A stretch of 64,000 nt of DNA, from NCBI RefSeq assembly GCF_010470675.1, contig NZ_VOIQ01000001.1:372001-436000 (forward strand), given 5' to 3'. Positions 33,944 through 41,261 of this stretch are shown piece after piece. Position numbers and translations under genes: made by a program. The notes below the pieces were generated by a model. That model saw only the letters and a program-made list of their open reading frames with translations. It did no database searches and was not told the origin of the DNA. The stretch is from Desulfovibrio sp. JC010 (GTDB lineage: Bacteria > Desulfobacterota > Desulfovibrionia > Desulfovibrionales > Desulfovibrionaceae). How positions within the stretch are numbered: the first letter of the stretch is position 1; each line of letters opens with the position of its first letter.

Positions 33944-34312
33944 TCAGCCTAATTCCTGCAGGGCCTGCTCCAGCATCTGATCAGCTACGGCAAGCACCTC
34001 AGCAATTTCCTGTTTTTCGGCATTCTCCAGATGAATTCCGCAGACTGCGGACACAGTACAATTGGACGCTGTTGCCAGCGTGTATGAAATTTTGCGGGCC
34101 AGTTCGTCTTCCTTATGCCCGGTAACGGTCAGCAGAGAAACCGAAGCATCTGCCTTTTCCGGGTCACGTAGTCCCGCATGGGGAACTGCCAGAGCCACAG
34201 CTCCGATATGGGGAGAGTCGCCACCGTAAAGGCATACATTTAAATCTTTGCCCATGCGCTGGATTGTCAGGATCAGGGTAAAGCGCGGGGTTGTTTTTTC
34301 AATATGGATCAT
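33944..34312 (-). CDS. LpdD-like protein (prenylated-flavin chaperone-like domain)
   Basis: A 122-residue single-domain protein. The pattern CLYGGDSPHIGAVALAVPHAGLRDP, SVSLLTVTGHKEDELARKISYTLA, and AVCGIHLENAEKQEIAEVL is that of the small LpdD-like/proteasome-assembly-chaperone-like family seen beside UbiD decarboxylases, where it is thought to aid the prenylated FMN enzyme. No ubiD is in the window, so the partner is unknown. I moved the start from 34369 to the ATG at 34312, which has AAGGA at 7 bases. It converges with the activator gene with no spacer at all (stop codons abut). Confidence 0.65.
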   Translation of the reverse strand: MIHIEKTTPRFTLILTIQRMGKDLNVCLYGGDSPHIGAVALAVPHAGLRDPEKADASVSLLTVTGHKEDELARKISYTLATASNCTVSAVCGIHLENAEKQEIAEVLAVADQMLEQALQELG

Positions 34313-34501
34313 GAAACTGTCCTTGCAAAAGATTCTCAAAGCAACATGAGAATATACAGGTCCACTCATCCATGCAATTTTTCTTTTTCGTAAACGCTAA
34401 CCCCCTTTCATTTTTGAACAGGTTGCCAAATTTTACCACGGGAGTTAACACTGAATTGATTCAAGAATTCACGCTGAAGACAACTCTCAAGGAGATAATG
34501 A

Positions 34502-35491
34502 ATGAAGATAGCAGTTATCGGAGCCGGAGCATGGGGGACCACCCTTGCCAACACTCTGGCCAAAAAAGGACTTGATACCCATCTCTGGGTCCGTGAACAG
34601 GAACTCAGCGACGAGATAAACAACACCGGATACAACAGCGTATTTCTGCCTGATTTCAAACTTTCGGAAAACCTGAAAGCCAGCAGCGATGCCGAGGAAA
34701 TAATCACCGGGGCCGACTACTACGTTCTGGTTGTCCCCAGCCAGTTCCTGCGCAGTGCCCTGATTGAAATGAAACAGTATTTCCCAAAGAACCCAGCGGT
34801 TATCTGCGCCAGCAAAGGGATCGAACTGAACACCGGAGCACCCATGTCGCAGGTGGTTCATGAGGCGTTGGAAGGTTTGAATCCAAGATTCGCCCACCTG
34901 TCCGGCCCCACTTTTGCCTATGAGCTTAGTTCCGAGCTGCCCACGTCCATTGTACTCGGCTGTGAAGATGAAAAGCTGGCCGCAGAAGTGCAGGATTTTT
35001 TCTCCACACCCTATTTGCGGATTTACACCAATCCCGATTACCGGGGCGTGGAGATCGGCGGGGCCATTAAAAATATCATGGCTATTGCCGCAGGTATGGC
35101 CGACGGCTTGAAATTCGGGCACAATACCCGTGCAGCCCTGATCACCCGGGGAATTGCTGAAATGGGCAGACTGGGGGAAGCAATGGGGGCCAAGCACTCC
35201 ACTTTCATGGGGCTTTCCGGTATGGGTGATCTTGTACTGACCTGCACCGGTGACCTTTCGCGCAATAGACAGGTAGGGCTCAAGCTCGGACAGGGGCTGA
35301 AGCTGAGCGAAATCCTGAAAATGCGCATGGTGGCCGAAGGCGTTAAAACAACCGAGTCTGTTCACCTGCTGGCAAAAAAACTGGGCGTGGAGCTGCCCAT
35401 AACCGAACAGGTTTACAAAATTCTCTACGAAGACAAAGACCCCGCAACAGCGGTGTGCGACCTGATGAACCGCGACCTCAAAGCGGAGTAA
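34502..35491 (+). CDS. gpsA: Glycerol-3-phosphate dehydrogenase [NAD(P)+]
   Basis: Reduces dihydroxyacetone phosphate to sn-glycerol-3-phosphate for phospholipid synthesis. N-terminal Rossmann motif MKIAVIGAGAWGTTLANTLA, the substrate-binding catalytic Lys in EIGGAIKNIMAIAAGMADGL (about 183-201), and LSGPTFAYELSSELPT in the middle. 329 residues is standard. CAAGGAG precedes the ATG. It is followed after 17 bases by a small lipoprotein gene, with which it shares a terminator. Confidence 0.95.
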   Translation: MKIAVIGAGAWGTTLANTLAKKGLDTHLWVREQELSDEINNTGYNSVFLPDFKLSENLKASSDAEEIITGADYYVLVVPSQFLRSALIEMKQYFPKNPAVICASKGIELNTGAPMSQVVHEALEGLNPRFAHLSGPTFAYELSSELPTSIVLGCEDEKLAAEVQDFFSTPYLRIYTNPDYRGVEIGGAIKNIMAIAAGMADGLKFGHNTRAALITRGIAEMGRLGEAMGAKHSTFMGLSGMGDLVLTCTGDLSRNRQVGLKLGQGLKLSEILKMRMVAEGVKTTESVHLLAKKLGVELPITEQVYKILYEDKDPATAVCDLMNRDLKAE

Positions 35492-35508
35492 TTTTAAAGG
35501 AGTAGCTG

Positions 35509-35787
35509 ATGAAAAAACTGATCCTGCTGACCGCAGCCCTGTTTATGCTGGGCGGCTGCGGCTCATGGCACAATCCGAACATTGCCGATCCGGCCAAGGA
35601 AAAAGAAATTTTCAAACGTGACCGTGAATTCTGCCAGAACTACAACAAACAGAATGTTCCCGTAGGGGCGCAGACCGACGGAGAACCGCCGGAACCCACC
35701 ACCTACGAAGCTGAGTTCTCCGAAAACTACGCCTACGAAAATACATTTGAAAAATGCATGAAAAGGCGCGGCTGGACTAAAAAGTAA
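35509..35787 (+). CDS. Small lipoprotein of unknown function
   Basis: 92 residues with a lipoprotein signal peptide (MKKLILLTAALFMLGGC; lipobox LGGC, lipidated Cys17). The mature part is polar with two further Cys (about 44 and 84) that could form a disulfide, and a conserved-looking YENTFEKCMKRRGW end; this tail motif occurs in small outer-membrane-associated lipoproteins of Proteobacteria. It is co-transcribed with gpsA. Confidence 0.78.
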   Translation: MKKLILLTAALFMLGGCGSWHNPNIADPAKEKEIFKRDREFCQNYNKQNVPVGAQTDGEPPEPTTYEAEFSENYAYENTFEKCMKRRGWTKK

Positions 35788-35829
35788 AATTAAATCCCCT
35801 TCGCATAACAACGAAGGGGATTTAATTTT
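35786..35829. terminator. Bidirectional intrinsic terminator
   Basis: A 17-18 bp stem (AAATTAAATCCCCTTCG with CGAAGGGGATTTAATTT) and an 8-base loop, with T and A runs on either side, between the converging lipoprotein and cheV genes. Confidence 0.9.
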
Positions 35830-35858
35830 TAAACATATTGTCTCAACAGTCACGGACA

Positions 35859-36818
35859 TTAAGCCGACAATCGTTTCTCCCTGTATTTCTCAACAAGAGC
35901 AATTGCCCGCCCGGTAAGTTCATTGAATTCCGGTTTGGTAATCTGGTCATCGGCCTTAACCTTCTCACCTTTGTGGTAAAGCCCTTTGGTGATCAGCGAT
36001 GAAAAAAGAATTACCGGAAGCTGAGAAAGGTCCGCATGTTCCTTGATACTCCTGGTCAGGGTGTAGCCGTCCATCTGGGGCATTTCAATATCCGAAACAA
36101 CAATATCAATTACATCGATGATGGAGCCACCGCTTTCCTTGGCTTCTGTATTCATGGCCTTCAAGGCTTCCAGAGCTTCCTGTCCGTTGGTATAAAGCTT
36201 GACCTCGAAATTGGCGGACTCGAAATTCTTATTGAGCAGGGTCCGCACTGAAACGGAATCATCAACCAGCACGGCGGTCATTTTTTCCGAAGTGGAGTAA
36301 ACCTTGCCGTCACTTCTTTCAGCCATTTCAGGATCAAGCTCACCGAGAATCCGCTCAAGGTCGATCATCAACACAAAGCGGTCCTCGATCTCCACAGTCC
36401 CGGTTATGCAGTTGGTATGCATGTCGGCGATGTACTTGTTGGGAGTCTTCAGGTCCGCCCAGCCGATGCGGTGAATCTGGGTTACCCCGGTTACAAGAAA
36501 ACCGGTGATCACGTTGTTCATCTCGGTAACCACGATAAGCTCGTTCTCGGACTCCTTGCGCTCAATGCCCAGCCAGACCGCAAGATCAATAACCGGAAGG
36601 ATAATATCACGCAGGGACATGGTTCCCAGATAACTGGGATGCGGTGCGCCCTCGGCTGCTTCCAGTCCTTTGGGAGCCTCAACCACCTCAAGCACTTTTG
36701 CCACGTTTATGCCGAAATAATCTCGCTCACCTTTGCCCTCGCAAAGATCATCGATGAAAAATTCAATAATTTCGAACTCATTAGTACCGGTATCCAGTAA
36801 TATTTCATTATCCAGCAT
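35859..36818 (-). CDS. cheV: CheV chemotaxis coupling protein (CheW-receiver)
   Basis: 319 residues. The N-terminal CheW-like domain (about 10-165) contains DYFGINVAKVLEVVEAP and GTMSLRDIILPVIDLAVWLG, the usual receptor/kinase contact regions. The C-terminal receiver domain has an acidic pocket VLVDDSVS, phospho-acceptor Asp in IVVSDIEMPQMDGY and the conserved Lys in ITKPEFNEL. It should link chemoreceptors to CheA with adaptation through phosphorylation. It stands alone without other che genes, as usual for CheV. GGGGAG precedes the ATG. Confidence 0.93.
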   Translation of the reverse strand: MLDNEILLDTGTNEFEIIEFFIDDLCEGKGERDYFGINVAKVLEVVEAPKGLEAAEGAPHPSYLGTMSLRDIILPVIDLAVWLGIERKESENELIVVTEMNNVITGFLVTGVTQIHRIGWADLKTPNKYIADMHTNCITGTVEIEDRFVLMIDLERILGELDPEMAERSDGKVYSTSEKMTAVLVDDSVSVRTLLNKNFESANFEVKLYTNGQEALEALKAMNTEAKESGGSIIDVIDIVVSDIEMPQMDGYTLTRSIKEHADLSQLPVILFSSLITKGLYHKGEKVKADDQITKPEFNELTGRAIALVEKYREKRLSA

Positions 36819-37049
36819 TTTCAGACTCCCCAGAAATCAATCCCTTGTTCAGCCTTTCACACGAAATAGCCCATATTGTAGATGCCTGTCCGGCCTATAT
36901 CAAGGGAATATCTTCTTTTTCAAAATAAATACACATATTCTTTAAGTTTGCGAAGGACTGTATTCAATCTTTCCGTCTGTTATTGCTAGGCTCCACACTT
37001 TAATATACAACTGGTGCAAAGTATCGTTCACACAATTTAAGGGGTAGTT

Positions 37050-37688
37050 ATGTTAAAAAATTCCGGTCTTGTAAAACTCTTCTGCTGTTTCCTGCTGATC
37101 TTTATATCCGGTTGCGCCGGACACGAAACAAAACCAGCTGTCCCCATGACGGTATTCAACCCCACCCCCGGCTCATTCAATGTGCAGGTTATTCTTTTTG
37201 ACCTGAAAGGCAACGGTATGCCGCACAAAGTGGAAGCGGGTGTGGTGCCCATGGAGCAGAACATCATTCAGGCCCTTGACGGCATAGGCTACCATTATGC
37301 TCCTAACGGAGCCGCCAATTACCTCATTGAAGCACGCATCGGCTCCATTTCGCCCAAGTTGGCCGCAGCCGGAGCTTCACAACACGTAGGATTCGCCTAC
37401 GAAGGATTCTACGGAGATCCTTTTTTCAGAGAATACCCGGTATTGATCAACGAATGGACCCCGGAAATTCAGCGTATCCGCAGCGGGCCGAACACCTGTT
37501 TCATTACCATGCAGGTCCTGATCAAAGAATCCAAGGCCGGACGTGACACCGTTGTCTACCACGGCACCCCGAGGCCCATGGAAGTGCCTTACGAACTGGG
37601 CTGTCCCTATGCAAAATGCGGACAGGGAGCCACTCAGGCCCTTACTTCCTACCTGCTGGAACTGTTCTCCAGATCGGCCCGGAAATAG
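37050..37688 (+). CDS. Lipoprotein of unknown function (DUF4136-like fold possible)
   Basis: 212 residues with a lipoprotein signal peptide (LLIFISGCAG, Cys about residue 22). The mature protein alternates beta-like segments (FNVQVILFDLKGNGMPHKVEAG) and ends with a Cys pair GCPYAKCGQGA. YLIEARIGSI followed by the GFYGDPFF segment resembles envelope lipoproteins of the DUF4136 type, but I am not certain. GGGG precedes the ATG at 37050. No functional partner is adjacent. Confidence 0.72.
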   Translation: MLKNSGLVKLFCCFLLIFISGCAGHETKPAVPMTVFNPTPGSFNVQVILFDLKGNGMPHKVEAGVVPMEQNIIQALDGIGYHYAPNGAANYLIEARIGSISPKLAAAGASQHVGFAYEGFYGDPFFREYPVLINEWTPEIQRIRSGPNTCFITMQVLIKESKAGRDTVVYHGTPRPMEVPYELGCPYAKCGQGATQALTSYLLELFSRSARK

Positions 37689-37754
37689 CTTACATACAAA
37701 CTTGCAAGAATTTAAACTGATCAATATACTCGCCCCTCTTTTAAGGAAAAGCGA

Positions 37755-37775
37755 CATCCCCTATGCGGGGGGATG
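37755..37775 (+). other. Hairpin in the leader of the acyl-CoA ligase gene
   Basis: CATCCCC (37755-37761) pairs with GGGGATG (37769-37775), followed by the palindrome GACGGCCGTC. There is no T run. It could be the 3' end of the lipoprotein transcript or a leader element. Confidence 0.35.
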
Positions 37776-37833
37776 ACGGCCGTCCCGGTTTCGGAGCGGC
37801 AACAGTAATGTATTGAATAAGGGAAGGTTAGGA

Positions 37834-39516
37834 GTGGAGATTAAACGCCCATGGCTGGATCATTATGATCCGGATGTGCCCCAGACAATTGATTTCGTGT
37901 ATCGGCCCATATTTGAATATCTGGACCTGACAGCTGAAAAATGGCCCAAACGCAAGGCCATTGAATTCCAAAACTGGTCAATCACTTACGACAAGCTGCA
38001 GCGCGAAGTGGAAATCATGGCTGCAAACCTGCGCAAGCTGGGCATTGAGCCGGGCGACCGTATAGCCGTCATGCTGCCCAATACCCCGCAGATGATCATG
38101 ACCTACTTCGCAATCCTCAAAGCAGGAGCTGTGGTCACCCTGACCAACCCGCTGTACATGGAAACCGAAATCGTCCACCAGCTCAATGATTCCGGGGCCA
38201 AGATGCTGATCACCATCGACCTGCTCTGGTCCAAGGTGGAAAAACTGCGCGACAAACTCCCGGTACGCAAATATCTGGTTACCAGAATTTCCGACACCCT
38301 GAAATTTCCCCTGAACATGCTTTACAAGGTAAAATGCATGCGGGAAAAAAGCTCTCCCAAAGTCCCCTACAACGAATCGTCAATCCTGAAGTGGGACATT
38401 CTGCGGGCCGGCAAGGAACGCTACAGCGCCACAAACATCAGGCCGGAAGATACCGCCATGCTGCAATACACAGGCGGAACCACCGGGCTTTCCAAAGGCT
38501 GCAACCTGACCCACGCCAACCTCGGTGCGAACGTGCAGCAGGCCCATGCTGTGCTCAGCAATCTCGGCGAGGAAAGGGAAATTGTAATGGGCATCCTGCC
38601 TTATTTCCATATATACGGACTGACTGTCTGTTTGAACTTTCCCACCCTGCTGGGTGCGACCATGATTCCGTTTCCGCGCTACGTTCCGCTTGACGTGCTC
38701 AAAACCATGCACAAACTCAAGCCGACCATTTTCCCCGGTGCCCCGGCCCTGTATATTTCCCTGCTGCAACAGAAAGAACTGGAAAAATACGATGTTAAAT
38801 CTGTAAAATACTGTATCTCGGGTTCCTCTCCCATGCCGGTGGAAGGAATCAAACAGTTCAAGGAAGTTTTCGGGGCAACCATTGTGGAGGGTTTCGGGCT
38901 TACCGAAGCTTCTCCCCTGACTCACCTCAATCCCCTTAAAGGGATCAAAAAACCGGGTTCCATCGGAGTTCCCGTACCTTCCACGGATGCCGCCATCGTG
39001 GACATGGAAGTGGGCAGTGTGCAGCTTCCTCCCGGAAAAATGGGCGAGCTGGTCATCCGCGGGCCACAGGTAATGAAAGGTTACTACAACAAACCGGACG
39101 AGACCGCCGGGACCCTGCGTAACGGCTGGCTCTACACCGGAGACATCGCCTACATGGATGAAGACGGCTACTTCTACATTGTGGACCGCAAAAAGGACAT
39201 GATCATATCCAGCGGCTACAACATCTACCCCCGCGAGGTGGATGAAGTACTCTACAAGCATCCCAAAATTCAGGAAGCCGTAACTGTAGGCCTGCCGCAC
39301 AAGACCCGCGGTGAAATCATCAAGGTCTACATAGTCCTCAAGGAAGGCCAATCCATGGACCGCGCTGAAGTCATCGCCTATTGCCGGGACAAGCTTGCCG
39401 GATACAAGGTTCCCAGACAGGTTGAATTCCGCGCTGAACTTCCCAAGACCATGGTCGGCAAGGTTCTGCGCCGCGCCCTGCGTGAGGAAGAACAAAAGAA
39501 GAAACAAAAATCATAA
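37834..39516 (+). CDS. Long-chain acyl-CoA synthetase (AMP-forming ligase)
   Basis: Activates fatty acids to acyl-CoA through an acyl-adenylate. The P-loop-like motif TAMLQYTGGTTGLSKGC (about residues 210-225) is followed by the GFGLTEASP motif (about 357), YTGDIAYMDEDGYFYIVDRKKDMI (hinge, A7-A8 motifs) and the catalytic Lys in LPKTMVGKVLRR near the C-terminus. The ORF opens with TTG at 37813, but the GTG at 37834 has AAGG at a better distance and gives 560 residues, the usual FadD-like length. Sulfate reducers use such enzymes for fatty acid uptake or lipid recycling. A terminator follows within 170 bases. Confidence 0.9.
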   Translation: MEIKRPWLDHYDPDVPQTIDFVYRPIFEYLDLTAEKWPKRKAIEFQNWSITYDKLQREVEIMAANLRKLGIEPGDRIAVMLPNTPQMIMTYFAILKAGAVVTLTNPLYMETEIVHQLNDSGAKMLITIDLLWSKVEKLRDKLPVRKYLVTRISDTLKFPLNMLYKVKCMREKSSPKVPYNESSILKWDILRAGKERYSATNIRPEDTAMLQYTGGTTGLSKGCNLTHANLGANVQQAHAVLSNLGEEREIVMGILPYFHIYGLTVCLNFPTLLGATMIPFPRYVPLDVLKTMHKLKPTIFPGAPALYISLLQQKELEKYDVKSVKYCISGSSPMPVEGIKQFKEVFGATIVEGFGLTEASPLTHLNPLKGIKKPGSIGVPVPSTDAAIVDMEVGSVQLPPGKMGELVIRGPQVMKGYYNKPDETAGTLRNGWLYTGDIAYMDEDGYFYIVDRKKDMIISSGYNIYPREVDEVLYKHPKIQEAVTVGLPHKTRGEIIKVYIVLKEGQSMDRAEVIAYCRDKLAGYKVPRQVEFRAELPKTMVGKVLRRALREEEQKKKQKS

Positions 39517-39523
39517 ATTGTGC

Positions 39524-39640
39524 ATTTAGGGCCTCCGGCGTCCAAAGACCTATAGCCGTTAGGCGAGAACTGAAAGTTCGAGTCTTACGGAAATAGAGAG
39601 TGGAACGCTAAGGCCCTCTGGACTCCCTGAGGGTTATTCC
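39524..39640 (-). repeat. Variant intergenic element with an unusual folded insert
   Basis: Read on the minus strand, flanks match the repeat family (GAGTCCAGAGG at the left as in the 41.2-kb copy; TTTGGACGCCGGAGGC at the right), but the simple central hairpin is replaced by about 75 bases able to fold as a branched structure: closing stem AGGGCCT/AGGCCCT (39528-39534, 39611-39617), an inner stem CCGTTAG/CTTACGG (39556-39562, 39584-39590, one mismatch) and a hairpin GAAC-TGAAA-GTTC (39567-39579). A side hairpin CCCTC/GAGGG (39614-39618, 39629-39633) overlaps the closing stem. I know no RNA class of this shape. Confidence 0.5.
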
Positions 39641-39651
39641 TGCTAAATCAT

Positions 39652-39688
39652 AAAGCCTTGCCGTTAATTTCATTCGGCATGGCTTTTC
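39652..39688 (+). terminator. Intrinsic terminator after the acyl-CoA ligase region
   Basis: AAAGCC-T-TGCCG pairs with CGGCA-T-GGCTTT around an 11-base loop, followed by TTTT. It could end the ligase transcript or a transcript of the folded element upstream. Confidence 0.8.
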
Positions 39689-39797
39689 TCATTTCTGCAA
39701 TTTGACAACCTCAAAAATCAAGAGCATTATCATCAATAATTACAGCAAATTATATCAAAAAACACACAATTCAGCCTATCAATTTGCGAGGACTGCC

Positions 39798-40313
39798 ATG
39801 CAGGAAAATCTTAAGACAGTGACAATGCAGGCCGGAATACCGGGAACAATCACCCTGCTGCAAAAGGGCGTTTTCATCCACGCTACTTCCGGTATGAGTG
39901 TTCGTGATTTCATGGTGGAAACAATAGGTCTGGACCCGGATTATGCCGAAACAAGGGTGCGGGCGATCTTCGTAAACGGCTCACCTGTGGATGATATTGA
40001 CGGGGTAAAGATCAATGACGGTGACGAGGTCTCACTTTCCGGCGCGCTGCCGGGAATCAGCGGAATCGCCATGTGCCGGGACACTCCCATCGGTGCTTTC
40101 CGCAGCGACATCAGTGCCCAATCATCCGACGCAGTGCGTTCCGGTGACGCAAAAATATACCTGAAACTGTTCAATCTCATAGCGCAGGAAGCAGGCAAAA
40201 CCCTGCTGCAAAAAGGCGTAATTGCACTGGCTGAAGATGTGCGGGCTTACTTGAAAGAAGGAGCACCGGAAGAACTTCCGCCTGAAAACGGACCCGTTTT
40301 GCTGAAGATTTAA
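39798..40313 (+). CDS. Unknown protein with a beta-grasp-like N-terminal domain
   Basis: 171 residues after moving the start from 39702 to the ATG at 39798 (GAGGA upstream; the removed part is Asn/Ser/Tyr-rich and looks non-coding). The segment RAIFVNGSPVDDIDGVKINDGDEVSLSGALPGISG resembles the end of ubiquitin-like MoaD/ThiS folds (V-N-G...DGDEV...G), but there is no terminal Gly-Gly: the protein continues with a helical half (AKIYLKLFNLIAQEAGKTLLQKGV) and ends in VLLKI. No active-site pattern. I do not recognise the family. Its neighbours give no hint. Confidence 0.6.
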   Translation: MQENLKTVTMQAGIPGTITLLQKGVFIHATSGMSVRDFMVETIGLDPDYAETRVRAIFVNGSPVDDIDGVKINDGDEVSLSGALPGISGIAMCRDTPIGAFRSDISAQSSDAVRSGDAKIYLKLFNLIAQEAGKTLLQKGVIALAEDVRAYLKEGAPEELPPENGPVLLKI

Positions 40314-40448
40314 TCAATCAGACAAACTGTTTTTCGCTTAAAACTACCAACTGAAAACTTGTTTATTTAAAAAAGTAGACTTTATTATTTTGATAATATA
40401 CAAGCGGCGTGAAGTGCAAAAACCTCTAACTGCTTTTGGATTATCACC

Positions 40449-41087
40449 ATGAAAAGACTGCTTTTAATCTGTATTCTATCTCTTTTGACTTTGACCGGTT
40501 GCGCGGTCGGCAACAAATACGATCTGGCAACCGCTGTTCCGGAAGTCACACACTCCTCAGATCAGGAAGTGGCTCTGGGCGTTCAGGATGTACGCGAGTA
40601 CATTGTTGACGGTGACAAAACTCAGGATTTCATCGGACTCCAGCGCGGCGGCTTCGGCAACCCTTTCGATGTAAGCACCCAGAGCGGCAAACCGCTTGCT
40701 GACGATATCTTAAACGTACTTGCCGCCGGTCTGGAAAAACAGGGCTACAAGGTCAACAAAGCGGAAATCTCTCCGCTGACAACCACTGAACGGGCAGTGG
40801 AAAAATTAACTGCCGATCATAAAAAACGGGCTCTGCTCGTCTCTATCCTCAACTGGAAATCCGACACCATGTACAGTGTTGCCATGCATTACGACTTTAG
40901 AGCTACCGTATACGACGAGTCCGGTAAAAAAGTGGCTGCAACAACCCTGAAAGGCGAAGACGAATTAGGAGGCAGCATGATGAATCCTCCTGCTCATGCC
41001 ATGAAAGTTGTTCCGCAGGCTTTGCAGGAACAGCTTGAACGGATAATTAATGCGCCCGTAATTTCGGATGCCCTGCGCGAAAATTAA
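40449..41087 (+). CDS. YajG-like lipoprotein of unknown function
   Basis: 212 residues with a lipobox at the N-terminus (LLTLTGCAVG; Cys about 18). The mature portion is a single alpha/beta domain: the LGVQDVREYIVDGDKTQDFIG start, a helical ILNVLAAGLEKQGYKV and KRALLVSILNWKSDTMYSVAMHYDF strands. This layout is like YajG-type outer-membrane lipoproteins. It is monocistronic with a strong terminator. Function unknown. Confidence 0.72.
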   Translation: MKRLLLICILSLLTLTGCAVGNKYDLATAVPEVTHSSDQEVALGVQDVREYIVDGDKTQDFIGLQRGGFGNPFDVSTQSGKPLADDILNVLAAGLEKQGYKVNKAEISPLTTTERAVEKLTADHKKRALLVSILNWKSDTMYSVAMHYDFRATVYDESGKKVAATTLKGEDELGGSMMNPPAHAMKVVPQALQEQLERIINAPVISDALREN

Positions 41088-41110
41088 CATTTAATCAGGC
41101 TTTAAATCAA

Positions 41111-41144
41111 AAAACCGCATTCAATTCTGAATGCGGTTTTTTTT
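41111..41144 (+). terminator. Intrinsic terminator of the lipoprotein gene
   Basis: AAAACCGCATTCA (41111-41123), ATTC loop, TGAATGCGGTTTT (41128-41140), then further T. Confidence 0.93.
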
Positions 41145-41170
41145 GATTTAAAATGGTCTTTCAGCCTACG

Positions 41171-41258
41171 CGGCGAAGCCCTAATAAAAGGTTTTGGGAG
41201 AGTCCAGAGAACCCTTTTGCAAAAGGGTTCTTTGGCCCCCGGAGGGCCGCCGGAGGCA
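41171..41258 (+). repeat. Composite palindromic intergenic element, copy 4 (GAGTCCAGAG form)
   Basis: CGGCGAAGCCCTAATAAAAG, GTTTTGGGAGAGTCCAGAG, palindrome AACCCTTTT/GCAAAAGGGTT, CTTTGGCCCCCGGAGGGCC and GCCGGAGGC. The TTGGGA-TTC block of the common form is replaced by GAGAGTCCAGAG. Its GGAGGC end is within 5 bases of the dxs stop codon. Confidence 0.88.
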
Positions 41259-41261
41259 TTC

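Noticed and set aside
39541-39600. tRNA-like T arm (GAAAG-TTCGAGT-CTTAC)
   Set aside because: The acceptor, D and anticodon arms cannot be placed around it, and the flanks belong to the repeat family.
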